A stretch of 64,000 nucleotides of DNA from Betaproteobacteria bacterium (GCA_947453825.1 CANGHN010000005.1:1-64000); one strand, 5' to 3'. Shown: positions 21,210 through 31,068, counted from the first letter of the stretch. Notes: generated by a model from the sequence alone, not told the origin. Translations and numbers: made by a program.

Positions 21210-22136
21210 ATGTTACTCAAAGCGTTCAAGATCATTGCTCTGGTATTTTCATCCTTTGTGCTACTTGCTGCGCTCTATCTATGGACGCCGGATAAGTCTA
21301 AAGCAGAGTTAGAGAAAATCTATGGCTCACCGAACAACGCATATATCAGCGCATTAGGAGTCAATCTTTATTACCAAGATACAGGCAATACAAAAAATCC
21401 GATACCTATTTTATTTTTGCACGGCTTTGGATCAAGTTTGCAGACATGGGATGCTTGGTCGCGAGCCTTAAGTCATGACTACCGCGTAATTTCTGTTGAC
21501 CTACCAGGGTTTGGTCTCACTGGAGAAGATCCTAGTGGCATCTATACTGATCAAAGAAGTGTCGAAGTATTAGAAGCCTTCTTAAAAGTATTGCAAATTC
21601 CAAAGGTGGTAATAGTTGGTAATTCTATGGGTGGTAAGTTTGCTTGGCAATTTGCAGCACGTTATCCCAATCAAGTCGAAAAGTTAGTACTCATATCACC
21701 GGATGGGTATGCTAGTCATGGAATAGAGTACGGTAAAAAATCTGAAGTTCCGGCTATTGCTCAGTTGTATCGCTATTTCTTTTCTAAAACTTTTTTAGCA
21801 ATGAACCTGGAACCAGCTTACGCCAATCCAAAGAGCCTCAATGATGATTTAGTTAATCGCTACTATGATCTGATGTTGGCACCTGGCGTGAGAGGTGCAA
21901 TTTTGGATCGGATGCAACAAACAGTTTTGCAGGATCCCGTACCATCTTTAGCAAGTATTCAGGTTCCCACCTTATTAATCTGGGGTGAAAAAGATGCCTT
22001 CATTCCGATTGGCAATTCAAATGATTATTTGAAGGTGATGCCCAATGCTAAAAGAGTATCCTTACCCAATATTGGCCACTTGCCGCAAGAAGAGCAGCCT
22101 ACAATTGGTCTTGCCGTATTGAAAGAGTTTTTATAA
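21210..22136 (+). CDS. Membrane-anchored alpha/beta hydrolase
   Basis: This 308-aa protein has an N-terminal hydrophobic anchor (residues 5-26) followed by an alpha/beta hydrolase fold: LFLHGFGSSLQTW oxyanion region, nucleophile elbow VGNSMGGKF and late catalytic His (NIGHLPQEEQ). It ends 3 bases before bchO, a second hydrolase. A role in pigment metabolism, for example removal of an ester group, is conceivable but not shown. Confidence 0.85.
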   Translation: MLLKAFKIIALVFSSFVLLAALYLWTPDKSKAELEKIYGSPNNAYISALGVNLYYQDTGNTKNPIPILFLHGFGSSLQTWDAWSRALSHDYRVISVDLPGFGLTGEDPSGIYTDQRSVEVLEAFLKVLQIPKVVIVGNSMGGKFAWQFAARYPNQVEKLVLISPDGYASHGIEYGKKSEVPAIAQLYRYFFSKTFLAMNLEPAYANPKSLNDDLVNRYYDLMLAPGVRGAILDRMQQTVLQDPVPSLASIQVPTLLIWGEKDAFIPIGNSNDYLKVMPNAKRVSLPNIGHLPQEEQPTIGLAVLKEFL

Positions 22137-22139
22137 GCA

Positions 22140-23003
22140 ATGAAACGAATTCCCTTAGATTGGCCTAATCGAGAGCACAGCAGGATTGTCTCCGTTGGAG
22201 ATTTAGATTGGCATGTGCAACTTACCGGTAAGGGCCCAGTTGTTTTATTGCTCCATGGCACTGGTAGCTCAACTCATTCATGGTCCGATCTGGTTCCTCT
22301 ATTGGAGCCGCACACGCAAGTCCTAATACCGGATTTGCCAGGTCACGCCTTTACCTTGGGCGCAAAATTAGAAGATCTCAAGCTCGATGAAATAGCCCGT
22401 TCATTGCAACTACTCATAGATCAGCTAGGAATCGAAGCACCGTCGATCGTAGTAGGGCATTCTGCTGGCGCACCCTTGGCTATTCGTTTTGCGATTACTG
22501 CAGCAAAACAGCCTAAGCTAGTCATTGCCTTAAATCCCTCTTTTATACCGCCACCGCCGGTCTACACTACCTTCTTTGGACCGCTCTTAGGTCCTATTAC
22601 AAGATCTTCAACACTTTCTAGTTTGCTCGCTTCATTGTCACCTAGTTTAGGAATGGTCGATAAGCTACTAGACTCGACAAATACTATTTTGCCGGAGTCT
22701 CGTAGAGTCTATTACCGTAAACTTTTTGAGCGTTCTGAGCATGTGCGTGGTGCAATGAATTTTATGGCGGCAGCTGATATTCATAAAGTATTAGCGGAAG
22801 CCAATTTATATCGCGGCAAATTAATTTGTGTCTTAGGTAACCAAGATGCTTGGATACCGCTTGCACCCTTAGAGAAAATTATTCAAAACCATTTCCCATC
22901 TGCAGAAGTATTGAAGTGGGAGGGTGGGCACATCATGCATGAGCTTGAGCCAGCCAAAGTAGCACAACTCATTCTTGCAGGGCTGACTGAGTCTCGCGAC
23001 TAA
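22140..23003 (+). CDS. bchO: Magnesium chelatase accessory alpha/beta hydrolase BchO
   Basis: This 287-aa alpha/beta hydrolase has LLLHGTGSSTHSW and GHSAGAPLAIRFA, typical of BchO. The His site is in GGHIMHELEP. BchO normally follows bchI and bchD in one operon; here it converges on bchD and the two stop codons share bases (CTAA, 23000-23003). Its function in chelatase action is not established. Confidence 0.9.
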   Translation: MKRIPLDWPNREHSRIVSVGDLDWHVQLTGKGPVVLLLHGTGSSTHSWSDLVPLLEPHTQVLIPDLPGHAFTLGAKLEDLKLDEIARSLQLLIDQLGIEAPSIVVGHSAGAPLAIRFAITAAKQPKLVIALNPSFIPPPPVYTTFFGPLLGPITRSSTLSSLLASLSPSLGMVDKLLDSTNTILPESRRVYYRKLFERSEHVRGAMNFMAAADIHKVLAEANLYRGKLICVLGNQDAWIPLAPLEKIIQNHFPSAEVLKWEGGHIMHELEPAKVAQLILAGLTESRD

Positions 23004-24898
23004 GCCTTTTTAAGCCCTTGCATGATTGCTTGAGAGACTTCATTTGCCCCAGCGTTGGGCAGGGGCAAGTACATTGATCCGAGTAGTGCTGCCATTACCC
23101 TACCTTCGTCTCTAGCTTGAGGTGAGGTATCAATCCACAATGACTTAAAAGAATAATAAGAAGCAGCTCGCGCTGACTGTTGCGCATCTTCCATTGCTTT
23201 TGGTCTGCCTGGAGAGCCATCTTTGGCAATATTGGCACGTCCATCAGTCAAGAAAACTAAAGCAGGTGTCAGCCCTTTTCTCATCGATGCACTAGCCACT
23301 TCGAAAGATTCATCAATGGCACGAGAAAGAGGAGTGCCACCTCCACCAGGAAGCCCACTTAAAGCCCGTTTCGCTTTTACCAAAGATCGAGTCGGGGCTA
23401 AGATGAGTTCAGCAACACTGCCTCTAAATGACATTACCGCCACTTGATCTCGTCTGATATAGCATTCAGCCAAAAGAAGCTCTACAGCACCCTTAGCTTC
23501 TGCCAGGCGATGCATTGCAGAAGAGCCAGAGGCGTCTACGATAAACATCGTTAAAGTTTGGGTGCGCTCTTGATAGCGCTTGATTCGAAAATCTTCTTTA
23601 CGAATGAAGATTTTTCCAGCGGGAATGGTTTTACCGGCCGCTATCAGTTCTGCCCGACGAACACCTTGCCAAGGAACGGCAGCTCGCAAGGTATCAATAA
23701 TACTCAGCGTTTTACCACCCTCAGGCATCCCTGGCATATTCCCTATTGGGCGGCCGCGTATTCGGCCTACTTTGACTGCCCCTGTTTTACCACCCATTCC
23801 TTTGGGAGTTTTCAGGTCCGCTAAATCTGCCAAGCGCGCTAAGAGATCTGCAGGGATCGCTGCTTGAGCAGCCTCTAGGATTTCATCTTCAAGTGCTTCT
23901 GGATTTTCTGAATTATTTTCTAGCTCCTCCTCATTCTCTTGCTCTTCTTCCTGCTTCTGATCTTCTGGTGGAGGTGTAGGAGGGGGCTCTTGATCTACTG
24001 GATCTTGTTCATTCTCGGGTTGCTCATCTGATTCAGGTGGGAGCTCTTCTTCTGGAGGAGTGCTTTGCGGCATTCTCGTAGCGCGTGGGGATAAGACCAA
24101 GGCAATCGCACGTTGCAAGTGCATGCTACTGACTTCATCTTCTCTCTCAAAAGCAGCTAAACACTTCGCGGTATTGAGTGCTAAATTGAGGGCACGTATC
24201 GATGTCACTCCCAGTTGCTCGGCAACGCCGACTAAAGCATGCAGATGATCTTCGCTGACAGTAACTTGAGAGAAGTTCTCGCATACATCTTGAAGCAAGC
24301 TGGCATCCGGCACAAAGTCATCATCTGTTTCTGGTAAATCTCTCCAGCCGATGACATCGAGATTTAATAGAAAGGCTGCCCTTTGCCGAATTTTTTCATT
24401 TGGACATTCATCATCTTCGATACCTTCATCTAGAGCTATAAATCCAAACTGACTCTCAATTCTGCGGCTTTGCCCATCACGCTCAATCGCAATAAAACCA
24501 TTGTCTAAAGCGCTTACGACCTTTGCTACGGTACCTACTTCTATTCTCTCTGCCATTGGCATGAGCAATAACTGCTGATCGCATTGAGCAAGAAGCCCCT
24601 GCCTGAGAACTGCTTTGCCCGTGCGCAAGGTTTGGTCGAGATCGATGCCACCAATCAGATTTTCATCAGAGATTCCAAGGGGCATTTTTCGTAATGGTAG
24701 GCGCATCCCCTTTAATTGAGCAATGGTATTGAGATAAGCTAGCCAACGATCTCTAACTGGGCCAGAGCGCGCACGCAAAATCACGCCACCTAAACCATAC
24801 GGATTAATAACTAAGAGTTGCGCCACCTGAAGTGCGCGCAGCCAAGTTTCGAGTTTTGCACTCTTGCTAATCTCTTGTGTTTGCTCTAGATTTTCCAA
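23000..24898 (-). CDS. bchD: Magnesium chelatase subunit D
   Basis: This 632-aa subunit forms the AAA+ platform with BchI that drives Mg insertion by BchH. The N-terminal half is an AAA-like domain without a good Walker A. A long acidic Pro/Glu-rich linker (about residues 290-350) follows, then a C-terminal von Willebrand A domain with a MIDAS motif (FIVDASGSSA, TDGRAN). It lies 40 bases after bchI on the same strand. Confidence 0.96.
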   Translation of the reverse strand: MENLEQTQEISKSAKLETWLRALQVAQLLVINPYGLGGVILRARSGPVRDRWLAYLNTIAQLKGMRLPLRKMPLGISDENLIGGIDLDQTLRTGKAVLRQGLLAQCDQQLLLMPMAERIEVGTVAKVVSALDNGFIAIERDGQSRRIESQFGFIALDEGIEDDECPNEKIRQRAAFLLNLDVIGWRDLPETDDDFVPDASLLQDVCENFSQVTVSEDHLHALVGVAEQLGVTSIRALNLALNTAKCLAAFEREDEVSSMHLQRAIALVLSPRATRMPQSTPPEEELPPESDEQPENEQDPVDQEPPPTPPPEDQKQEEEQENEEELENNSENPEALEDEILEAAQAAIPADLLARLADLADLKTPKGMGGKTGAVKVGRIRGRPIGNMPGMPEGGKTLSIIDTLRAAVPWQGVRRAELIAAGKTIPAGKIFIRKEDFRIKRYQERTQTLTMFIVDASGSSAMHRLAEAKGAVELLLAECYIRRDQVAVMSFRGSVAELILAPTRSLVKAKRALSGLPGGGGTPLSRAIDESFEVASASMRKGLTPALVFLTDGRANIAKDGSPGRPKAMEDAQQSARAASYYSFKSLWIDTSPQARDEGRVMAALLGSMYLPLPNAGANEVSQAIMQGLKKA

Positions 24899-24938
24899 AA
24901 GAGAGTATTTGCTTTTAGAGTTTATTGACTAAGTCTAC

Positions 24939-25985
24939 TTACTTAGTTTTTTCAGGAAACAATTCTTCTAGAGCTCTTTTGACTCGCACTGCAGAGCTGG
25001 AGTCATCCAAAGGATTGCGTCTAAGTCGATGTTGCAGAGCAGGTACTGCAATCTTTTTCAGATGCTCAATCGTTACATGATTTTTGCCACACAAGGCTGC
25101 ATAAGCGCGAGTTGCTCGCAGCAATGTTAATTCTCCACGCAGGCCATCGGTTCCCAGATGACTGCAAAGCTGCGTCACTTTCTCGAGCATAGCGTCATCC
25201 ACTTTAACTGAAGGTAATTTCTTTTTGCCGGCTTGGATCTGTTGGCGGATGATGTCATCTTCTTTTTCCCAGATCTTCATGAACTTGTCTTGATTGCGCT
25301 CAAACTCATCACGACGCTTAATAATTTCAACCCGAGATTTTGGTTCTTGTGGGGTTTTAACTTCAACAGCAAGACCAAAGCGGTCTAAGAGTTGAGGGCG
25401 CAATTCACCTTCCTCAGGGTTTCCGCTTCCAACTAATACAAATTTAGCAGGATGACGAATACTCAAACCTTCTCTCTCAACTACGTTCGCTCCAGAGGCG
25501 GCAACGTCAATGAGTAAGTCAACCAAGTGGTCTTCTAAAAGATTAACCTCATCTATATACAGAAAACCTCGATGCGCTTTTGCTAATAATCCAGGCTCAT
25601 AGGCTTTCTCTCCAGAACTCAGCGCTTTTTCAATATCTAATGCACCAATCACGCGGTCTTCAGTAGCGCCCAGTGGTAAGTCCACTACTGGCACGGGTTT
25701 CTTGATGGCCTTGAGTTTTCCGCCACTCTTGAGTTTGGCTCTCAGTTCATCACATATAGGGCAGGTTCCGTTTGCTGCATTTGGATCGCAGGCATAGACA
25801 CAATCTTGAACAGAACTCATCTCTGGAAGTAATGCTGCAAGTGCACGAACAGCAGTGGATTTACCTGTGCCGCGATCGCCCATAACCAGAACGCCACCAA
25901 CACTAGGATCAAGTGCTGCAATCAGGATTACTAACTTCATATCCTCTTGCCCAACGATTGCGGAGAAAGGGTAGTTACGCGCCAT
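24939..25985 (-). CDS. bchI: Magnesium chelatase subunit I
   Basis: This 348-aa AAA+ ATPase has Walker A GDRGTGKST, Walker B FLYIDEVNLLEDH, and the sensor region GSGNPEEGELRPQLLDRFGL. It commits protoporphyrin IX to the (bacterio)chlorophyll branch together with BchD and BchH. It is transcribed divergently from bchH across a 264-base region that holds a PpsR operator and a long inverted repeat. Confidence 0.97.
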   Translation of the reverse strand: MARNYPFSAIVGQEDMKLVILIAALDPSVGGVLVMGDRGTGKSTAVRALAALLPEMSSVQDCVYACDPNAANGTCPICDELRAKLKSGGKLKAIKKPVPVVDLPLGATEDRVIGALDIEKALSSGEKAYEPGLLAKAHRGFLYIDEVNLLEDHLVDLLIDVAASGANVVEREGLSIRHPAKFVLVGSGNPEEGELRPQLLDRFGLAVEVKTPQEPKSRVEIIKRRDEFERNQDKFMKIWEKEDDIIRQQIQAGKKKLPSVKVDDAMLEKVTQLCSHLGTDGLRGELTLLRATRAYAALCGKNHVTIEHLKKIAVPALQHRLRRNPLDDSSSAVRVKRALEELFPEKTK

Positions 25986-26019
25986 TCAAATTCCTTGAGG
26001 TTGTTTTTTATTCAAACCC

Positions 26020-26058
26020 CATTCATTGATTTATTGCACTGCAGCAAATCAATGAATG
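26020..26058. repeat. 13-bp perfect inverted repeat between bchI and bchH
   Basis: CATTCATTGATTT (26020-26032) and AAATCAATGAATG (26046-26058) are perfect complements around a 13-base centre. A further GC/GC pair forms if three bases bulge. It starts 35 bases upstream of the bchI ATG, so it could be a stem-loop in the bchI 5' UTR or an operator. Confidence 0.8.
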
Positions 26059-26138
26059 AGTAGTGAACGATCTAAATATACTGGCATTAAATTTTTACTA
26101 GGACTTACCCTTAAATAATAGCTTTGTGACAAATTTAC

Positions 26139-26156
26139 TGTCAATTTTGGTTGACA
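26139..26156. promoter_or_regulatory. PpsR/CrtJ operator, bchI-bchH divergent promoter
   Basis: TGTCAATTTTGGTTGACA is a TGT-N12-ACA site. The dyad is perfect for 8 bases per arm when extended by one base pair on each side (ACTGTCAA / TTGACAGT). PpsR/CrtJ is known to bind this pattern and repress pigment genes in oxygen, and ppsR is in this cluster. The site is about 95 bases before bchH and 155 before bchI. Confidence 0.88.
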
Positions 26157-26249
26157 GTATTGTAGGATTCTAAGGAATGGTCTCCGACTAAAGTGAAAGA
26201 GTACAGAGCAAATTTTTAAAGTTTGGTCTTTTTATTCAAAATTTAGCGA

Positions 26250-29200
26250 ATGCTTACAAAAACAAACAATTCAAAGTTGCACGAGCCTATTAAATTAGTG
26301 CTTGTCACGATGGATACCCACCTGAATAGCGCTGCAAATCGCGCCTATCAGGATCTCAAAAAGACGATCCCTGGGGCAACACTGAGCATTCACTCAGCCA
26401 GTGAGTTTTCTGGCAATCCTGCCCATTTACAAAAGTGCAAGGACGATATTGCTAGCGGCGATATTGTGATTGCCACCATGCTATTTCTCGAAGATCACTA
26501 TTTGCCCATTCTGGATGATTTAAAGGCTAGACGGGATCATTGTGATGCCATGGTTTGTGCAATGTCTGCAGGTGATGTTACTAAGCTAACCAAAATTGGT
26601 AAGTTAGATATGAGTCAGCCAGCCAGTGGTTTGATGGCTATGCTGAAAAAGCTGCGCCCCAGCGCTAAAGATAAGGACGGCAACAGCAAGAGTTCTACCG
26701 CTGGTGCAAAGCAAATGAAGATGTTGCGCGTGATTCCTCAGATGTTGCGCTTTGTGCCTGGCACCGCCCAAGATCTGCGAGCATATTTTTTATCTTTGCA
26801 GTATTGGTTGGGCGGTTCTCAAGAGAACATGTACAACATGATGGTCAATCTCATCAATCGCTATGCTGCAGGATCGCGTGAGGCTTTGCGTAAAAATGCT
26901 AAAGCACTTGATCCAGTGGAATATCCAGATTCTGGCGTATATCACCCGCGGATGAAGAGTCGACTCAGTAGCAACTTGAGCGACTTACCTACGGTCATTC
27001 CTGATGCTAAAGCACGTGGTCGAGTAGGGCTGTTGGTGCTGCGTTCTTACTTAGTCTCTGGTAATAGCGGTCACTATGATCCGGTCATTGCAGCATTAGA
27101 GGCGCAGGGTTTACAAGTGGTGCCTGCTTTTGCTGCTGGCTTAGATGCTCGCCCCGCCATTGATGATTACTTTACAAAGGATGGTAAGCCAACGATTGAT
27201 GCCATGGTTTCTTTAACGGGCTTCTCTTTAGTGGGCGGCCCAGCTTATAACGATGCTCATGCTGCTGAAGAGGTGTTGGCTAAATTAGATATCCCTTACA
27301 TTGCTGCTCACCCTGTCGAGTTTCAAAATCTGGAGCAGTGGGGAGGTTCCGAGCGCGGCTTGCTTCCTGTAGAGAGCACCATCATGGTGGCGATCCCTGA
27401 GCTTGATGGCTCAACTATCCCGATGGTTTATGGTGGGCGTCCTGGTGCTTCAGGTACTACCTGCACTGGATGTCATAAGCACTGCTCATTTACAGATGAC
27501 CATAATCCACAGGATATGTTTACCTGCACTGAGCGGGTTGGTATGTTGGCTGCAAGGGTTGCTAAGTTAGTTGATCTTCGCCGTTCAGAGCGTGCAGAGC
27601 GTAAGGTGGGCATTGTATTGTTCAACTTCCCACCGAATGCTGGCAATATTGGTAGCGCCGCTTACTTGAGTGTATTTCAATCTGTTCAAAATTTATTACT
27701 TGGCATGAAGGAGCGCGGCTATACCGTTGACGTTCCAGAATCTGTTGATGAATTGCGTGACTCGATCTTAAAAGGTAACGCCCAGCAGTATGGTGCAGAT
27801 GCCAATGTACACGCATTAATTCCGGTTGATGATCATGTTCGTCGTGAACCTTGGCTAAAAGAGATTGAAGCGCAATGGGGCCCAGCCCCCGGTAAGCAAC
27901 TTTCTAACGGTAGCTCAATCTTTGTTCTTGGTAAACAATTTGGTAATGTGCTGATTTCTGTACAGCCCTCATTTGGTTACGAAGGCGATCCGATGCGCTT
28001 GCTATTTGAGCGTGGCTTTGCTCCTACCCATGCTTTCTCTGCTTACTACCGTTACTTGCGTGAAGATTTTGCTGCCACAGCAGTGGTTCACTTTGGCACC
28101 CATGGCGCACTTGAATTTATGCCTGGCAAACAAACAGGTATGAGCGGTGCATGCTGGCCAGATCGCTTAATCAATGATCTACCCAATATTTATTTGTATG
28201 CATCCAATAATCCTTCAGAGGGCGCAATTGCAAAACGACGTTCTGGTGCAACCCTCATTAGTTATTTAACGCCTCCAGTTACTCAAGCAGGTTTATATGC
28301 CGGCCTTGCTGATTTGAAATCTTCCATTGAGCGCTTTAGATCTTTGGATGTAGATGCAGATCAGGAGCGTATGGATTTAGGAGATTTGATTCAGGCTCAG
28401 GCAGTAGAGATTGATCTATGCAAAGCAGAGCCTGTGTGGGATAAAGCAGATCTAGAGGGTTTACAAAATATCGTCAGCAATCTTTTTAATGAATTACTCG
28501 AACTTGAGTACACCTTAATTCCCCATGGATTGCATGTAGTTGGAGCTGTTCCTCCTCTGGCCGAGCGCTTTGGTTTGTTAAAGGCCATGGCTGACGTTGC
28601 TTTAGATCATCCAGTAGAAGATGCCGTAGTAGAGGCGCTAATGAATGGTGAAAACTTTAGCAAAGTCATTGATGCCCATCCCAAGTTATTAGAACTTGGC
28701 ACGCGCGAGATATTGGAAGATTTATTTAGCAAGATGGTGCAGTCCAATGAGCTGATGTCTGCCGAGACAGAAGTGGCTGGTATGTTAGATGCGCTAGATG
28801 GACGTTTTATCCGTCCAGCAGCAGGCGGCGATGTGATGCGTAATCCCGAAGTATTGCCAACCGGCCGCAACTTACATGGTTTTGATCCATTCCGCATACC
28901 TAGCGTATTTGCTGTGAAAGATGGCGCTAAGCAAGCACAGCGAATTTTGGATAAGTACCGGGAAGATAGCAACGCTCTGCCAGAATCTATTGCGATGGTT
29001 TTATGGGGAAGTGATAACTTGAAATCGGAGGGTGGACAAATTGGTCAAGCGCTCGCATTGATGGGTGCTAAACCCCGTTTCGATAGTTATGGTCGTTTAG
29101 CTGGTGCGCAATTAATTCCTTTGAGTGAACTTGGTCGTCCGCGAGTTGACGTAGTAATTACCCTGTCTGGTATCTTCCGCGATCTCTTGCCTTTGCAAAT

Positions 29201-30068
29201 TAAGTTATTGGCTGAAGCAGCATTTATGGCTGCCTCTGCAGAAGATGAACCGCTAGAGCAAAACTTTATTCGTAAACATGCCTTGGCTTATCAAAAAGAA
29301 CATGGCTGTGATCTAGAAACTGCGTCATTGCGTGTCTATGGAAATGCAGATGGTGCTTATGGTTCTAACGTCAGTAATATGGTTGAGAACAGCGTATGGG
29401 AAGAAGAGGATGAGTTAGCGGAAACCTATACGCGCAGAAAAGGTTTTGCTTTTGGGCGCGCTGGCGTGCCCATTCAGAACAATGCTTTATTGAAGAGCGT
29501 TTTATCTGATGTGCAAATGACTTATCAAAATCTTGACTCGATGGAGTTAGGTGTTACGACGATTGATAATTACTTTGACACCTTGGGTGGGATTACTAGA
29601 GCAGTGAAGTGCGCAAAGGGTGGGACCGATATTCCTGTATTTATTGGTGATCAGACAAAGGGTGAGGGTGCGGTTAGAACTTTATCCGAACAAGTTTCTT
29701 TAGAAACTCGTACGCGTATGCTCAATCCAAAATGGTATGAAGGCATGCTAGAAAGTGGGTATGAGGGTGTGCGCCAAATTGAGGTGCACATTACCAATAC
29801 TATGGGGTGGTCAGCTACTACTGGACAAGTTCAACCCTGGGTTTATAAGCAGCTTACCGAGACCTTCATGCTTAACCCAGAAATGCGTGAACGTTTAGCA
29901 AAACTCAACCCGACCGCAGCAGCGCGTTTAGCAAATCGCTTGACTGAAGCGTCGCAACGAAATTACTGGCAGCCTGATGACGAGATGTTGAAGAAGATGC
30001 AAGAAGCAAATGATGAGCTTGAGGATCGCCTCGAAGGTATTTATGACAATAGTTCCTTGGCGGCCTAA
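26250..30068 (+). CDS. bchH: Magnesium chelatase subunit H
   Basis: This 1272-aa porphyrin-binding catalytic subunit inserts Mg2+ into protoporphyrin IX. CobN/Mg-chelatase blocks are clear (VVHFGTHGALEFMPGKQTG, LYASNNPSEG, GRNLHGFDPFRIP, LWGSDNLKSEGGQIGQAL). A Cys cluster CTGCHKHC followed 13 residues later by Cys resembles the oxygen-sensitive Fe-S site described for Rhodobacter BchH. It is the first gene of the long crt-bch-puf operon. Confidence 0.97.
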   Translation: MLTKTNNSKLHEPIKLVLVTMDTHLNSAANRAYQDLKKTIPGATLSIHSASEFSGNPAHLQKCKDDIASGDIVIATMLFLEDHYLPILDDLKARRDHCDAMVCAMSAGDVTKLTKIGKLDMSQPASGLMAMLKKLRPSAKDKDGNSKSSTAGAKQMKMLRVIPQMLRFVPGTAQDLRAYFLSLQYWLGGSQENMYNMMVNLINRYAAGSREALRKNAKALDPVEYPDSGVYHPRMKSRLSSNLSDLPTVIPDAKARGRVGLLVLRSYLVSGNSGHYDPVIAALEAQGLQVVPAFAAGLDARPAIDDYFTKDGKPTIDAMVSLTGFSLVGGPAYNDAHAAEEVLAKLDIPYIAAHPVEFQNLEQWGGSERGLLPVESTIMVAIPELDGSTIPMVYGGRPGASGTTCTGCHKHCSFTDDHNPQDMFTCTERVGMLAARVAKLVDLRRSERAERKVGIVLFNFPPNAGNIGSAAYLSVFQSVQNLLLGMKERGYTVDVPESVDELRDSILKGNAQQYGADANVHALIPVDDHVRREPWLKEIEAQWGPAPGKQLSNGSSIFVLGKQFGNVLISVQPSFGYEGDPMRLLFERGFAPTHAFSAYYRYLREDFAATAVVHFGTHGALEFMPGKQTGMSGACWPDRLINDLPNIYLYASNNPSEGAIAKRRSGATLISYLTPPVTQAGLYAGLADLKSSIERFRSLDVDADQERMDLGDLIQAQAVEIDLCKAEPVWDKADLEGLQNIVSNLFNELLELEYTLIPHGLHVVGAVPPLAERFGLLKAMADVALDHPVEDAVVEALMNGENFSKVIDAHPKLLELGTREILEDLFSKMVQSNELMSAETEVAGMLDALDGRFIRPAAGGDVMRNPEVLPTGRNLHGFDPFRIPSVFAVKDGAKQAQRILDKYREDSNALPESIAMVLWGSDNLKSEGGQIGQALALMGAKPRFDSYGRLAGAQLIPLSELGRPRVDVVITLSGIFRDLLPLQIKLLAEAAFMAASAEDEPLEQNFIRKHALAYQKEHGCDLETASLRVYGNADGAYGSNVSNMVENSVWEEEDELAETYTRRKGFAFGRAGVPIQNNALLKSVLSDVQMTYQNLDSMELGVTTIDNYFDTLGGITRAVKCAKGGTDIPVFIGDQTKGEGAVRTLSEQVSLETRTRMLNPKWYEGMLESGYEGVRQIEVHITNTMGWSATTGQVQPWVYKQLTETFMLNPEMRERLAKLNPTAAARLANRLTEASQRNYWQPDDEMLKKMQEANDELEDRLEGIYDNSSLAA

Positions 30069-30126
30069 AGCATTTAAATACTCAGACCTATTTTTTTAAA
30101 CCCGATACATCAATATAAAAATCACT

Positions 30127-31029
30127 ATGAGCATATTAGATCGAATCAATCAAAGCCTTGAAGAGGCAATGCATTTGTCCCAATCTAAGCTGGGTCCACA
30201 GCTACTCCAAGAGGCAATGCACTATTCAGTATTTCCTGGTGGAGCTAGGATTCGTCCGCAACTATGTTTAGCTGTAGCGTCTGCTTGCGGTGATGATGAT
30301 CCTGCCTTATCAAATGCTGCTGCGAGCGCAATAGAGTTATTACATTGCGCCTCTTTAGTACATGATGACTTGCCTTGCTTTGACGATGCAGAGTTACGAC
30401 GTGGAAGACCTTCTGTGCATACTGCCTATGGTGAGCGTATTGCTGTTCTTGCGGGTGATGCCTTAATCGTTTTGGCATTTCAGTGCTTAGCAAGCTCTGG
30501 TACTCGTTCGATTTTCCGTTTAGCGCCGCTAATGAACACTATTGCAATGAGTGTTGGGTCGCCCCATGGCATTGTTGCTGGCCAAGCTTGGGAGTGTGAG
30601 CCAAAAGTTGATTTGAGTGATTACCAACGTGCCAAAACAGGTTCTTTGTTTGAGGCAGCAACTGCCGCTGGCGCACAAGCAGCAGGTGCTGATGCCGCTA
30701 CTTGGAGACCTCTGGGCGAGTGGCTTGGTGAAGCTTATCAAGTAGCTGATGATATTCGTGATGTGATTGCAGATCAGAGCGTTTTAGGCAAACCTTCTGG
30801 TCAGGATGTTGCCCATAATCGCCCCAGCTCCGCAAAAGATTTAGGCTTGTGCGGCGCAGTGCAACGTTTTGATGAGTTGGTTCAAAAGGCGATTGCCTCT
30901 ATACCGCATTGCAAGGGCGAAAAAATGTTACGCGGTCTAGTAAGGCAAGAGTCCGAGCGTCTAGTGCCATCAGATTGGTTTAAGGATACAGAGAGAAAAA
31001 TTCTATTCCGCCAAACTAGTAATTCTTAA
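30127..31029 (+). CDS. crtE: Geranylgeranyl diphosphate synthase
   Basis: This 300-aa polyprenyl synthase makes the C20 precursor of both carotenoids and the bacteriochlorophyll tail. The first Asp-rich motif LVHDDLPCFDD and second DDIRD motif are present, as is GARIRPQL. The order bchH-crtE-crtF-bchC is on one strand with short gaps, suggesting cotranscription. Confidence 0.94.
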   Translation: MSILDRINQSLEEAMHLSQSKLGPQLLQEAMHYSVFPGGARIRPQLCLAVASACGDDDPALSNAAASAIELLHCASLVHDDLPCFDDAELRRGRPSVHTAYGERIAVLAGDALIVLAFQCLASSGTRSIFRLAPLMNTIAMSVGSPHGIVAGQAWECEPKVDLSDYQRAKTGSLFEAATAAGAQAAGADAATWRPLGEWLGEAYQVADDIRDVIADQSVLGKPSGQDVAHNRPSSAKDLGLCGAVQRFDELVQKAIASIPHCKGEKMLRGLVRQESERLVPSDWFKDTERKILFRQTSNS

Positions 31030-31068
31030 ATTTAATGCAGTTGTTTGCTTATTTATAAATTGCCATTC

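Noticed and set aside
28607-28972. 121-aa minus-strand frame inside bchH
   Set aside because: It lies opposite conserved BchH coding sequence and its Ser-rich composition is that of a reverse-strand shadow.
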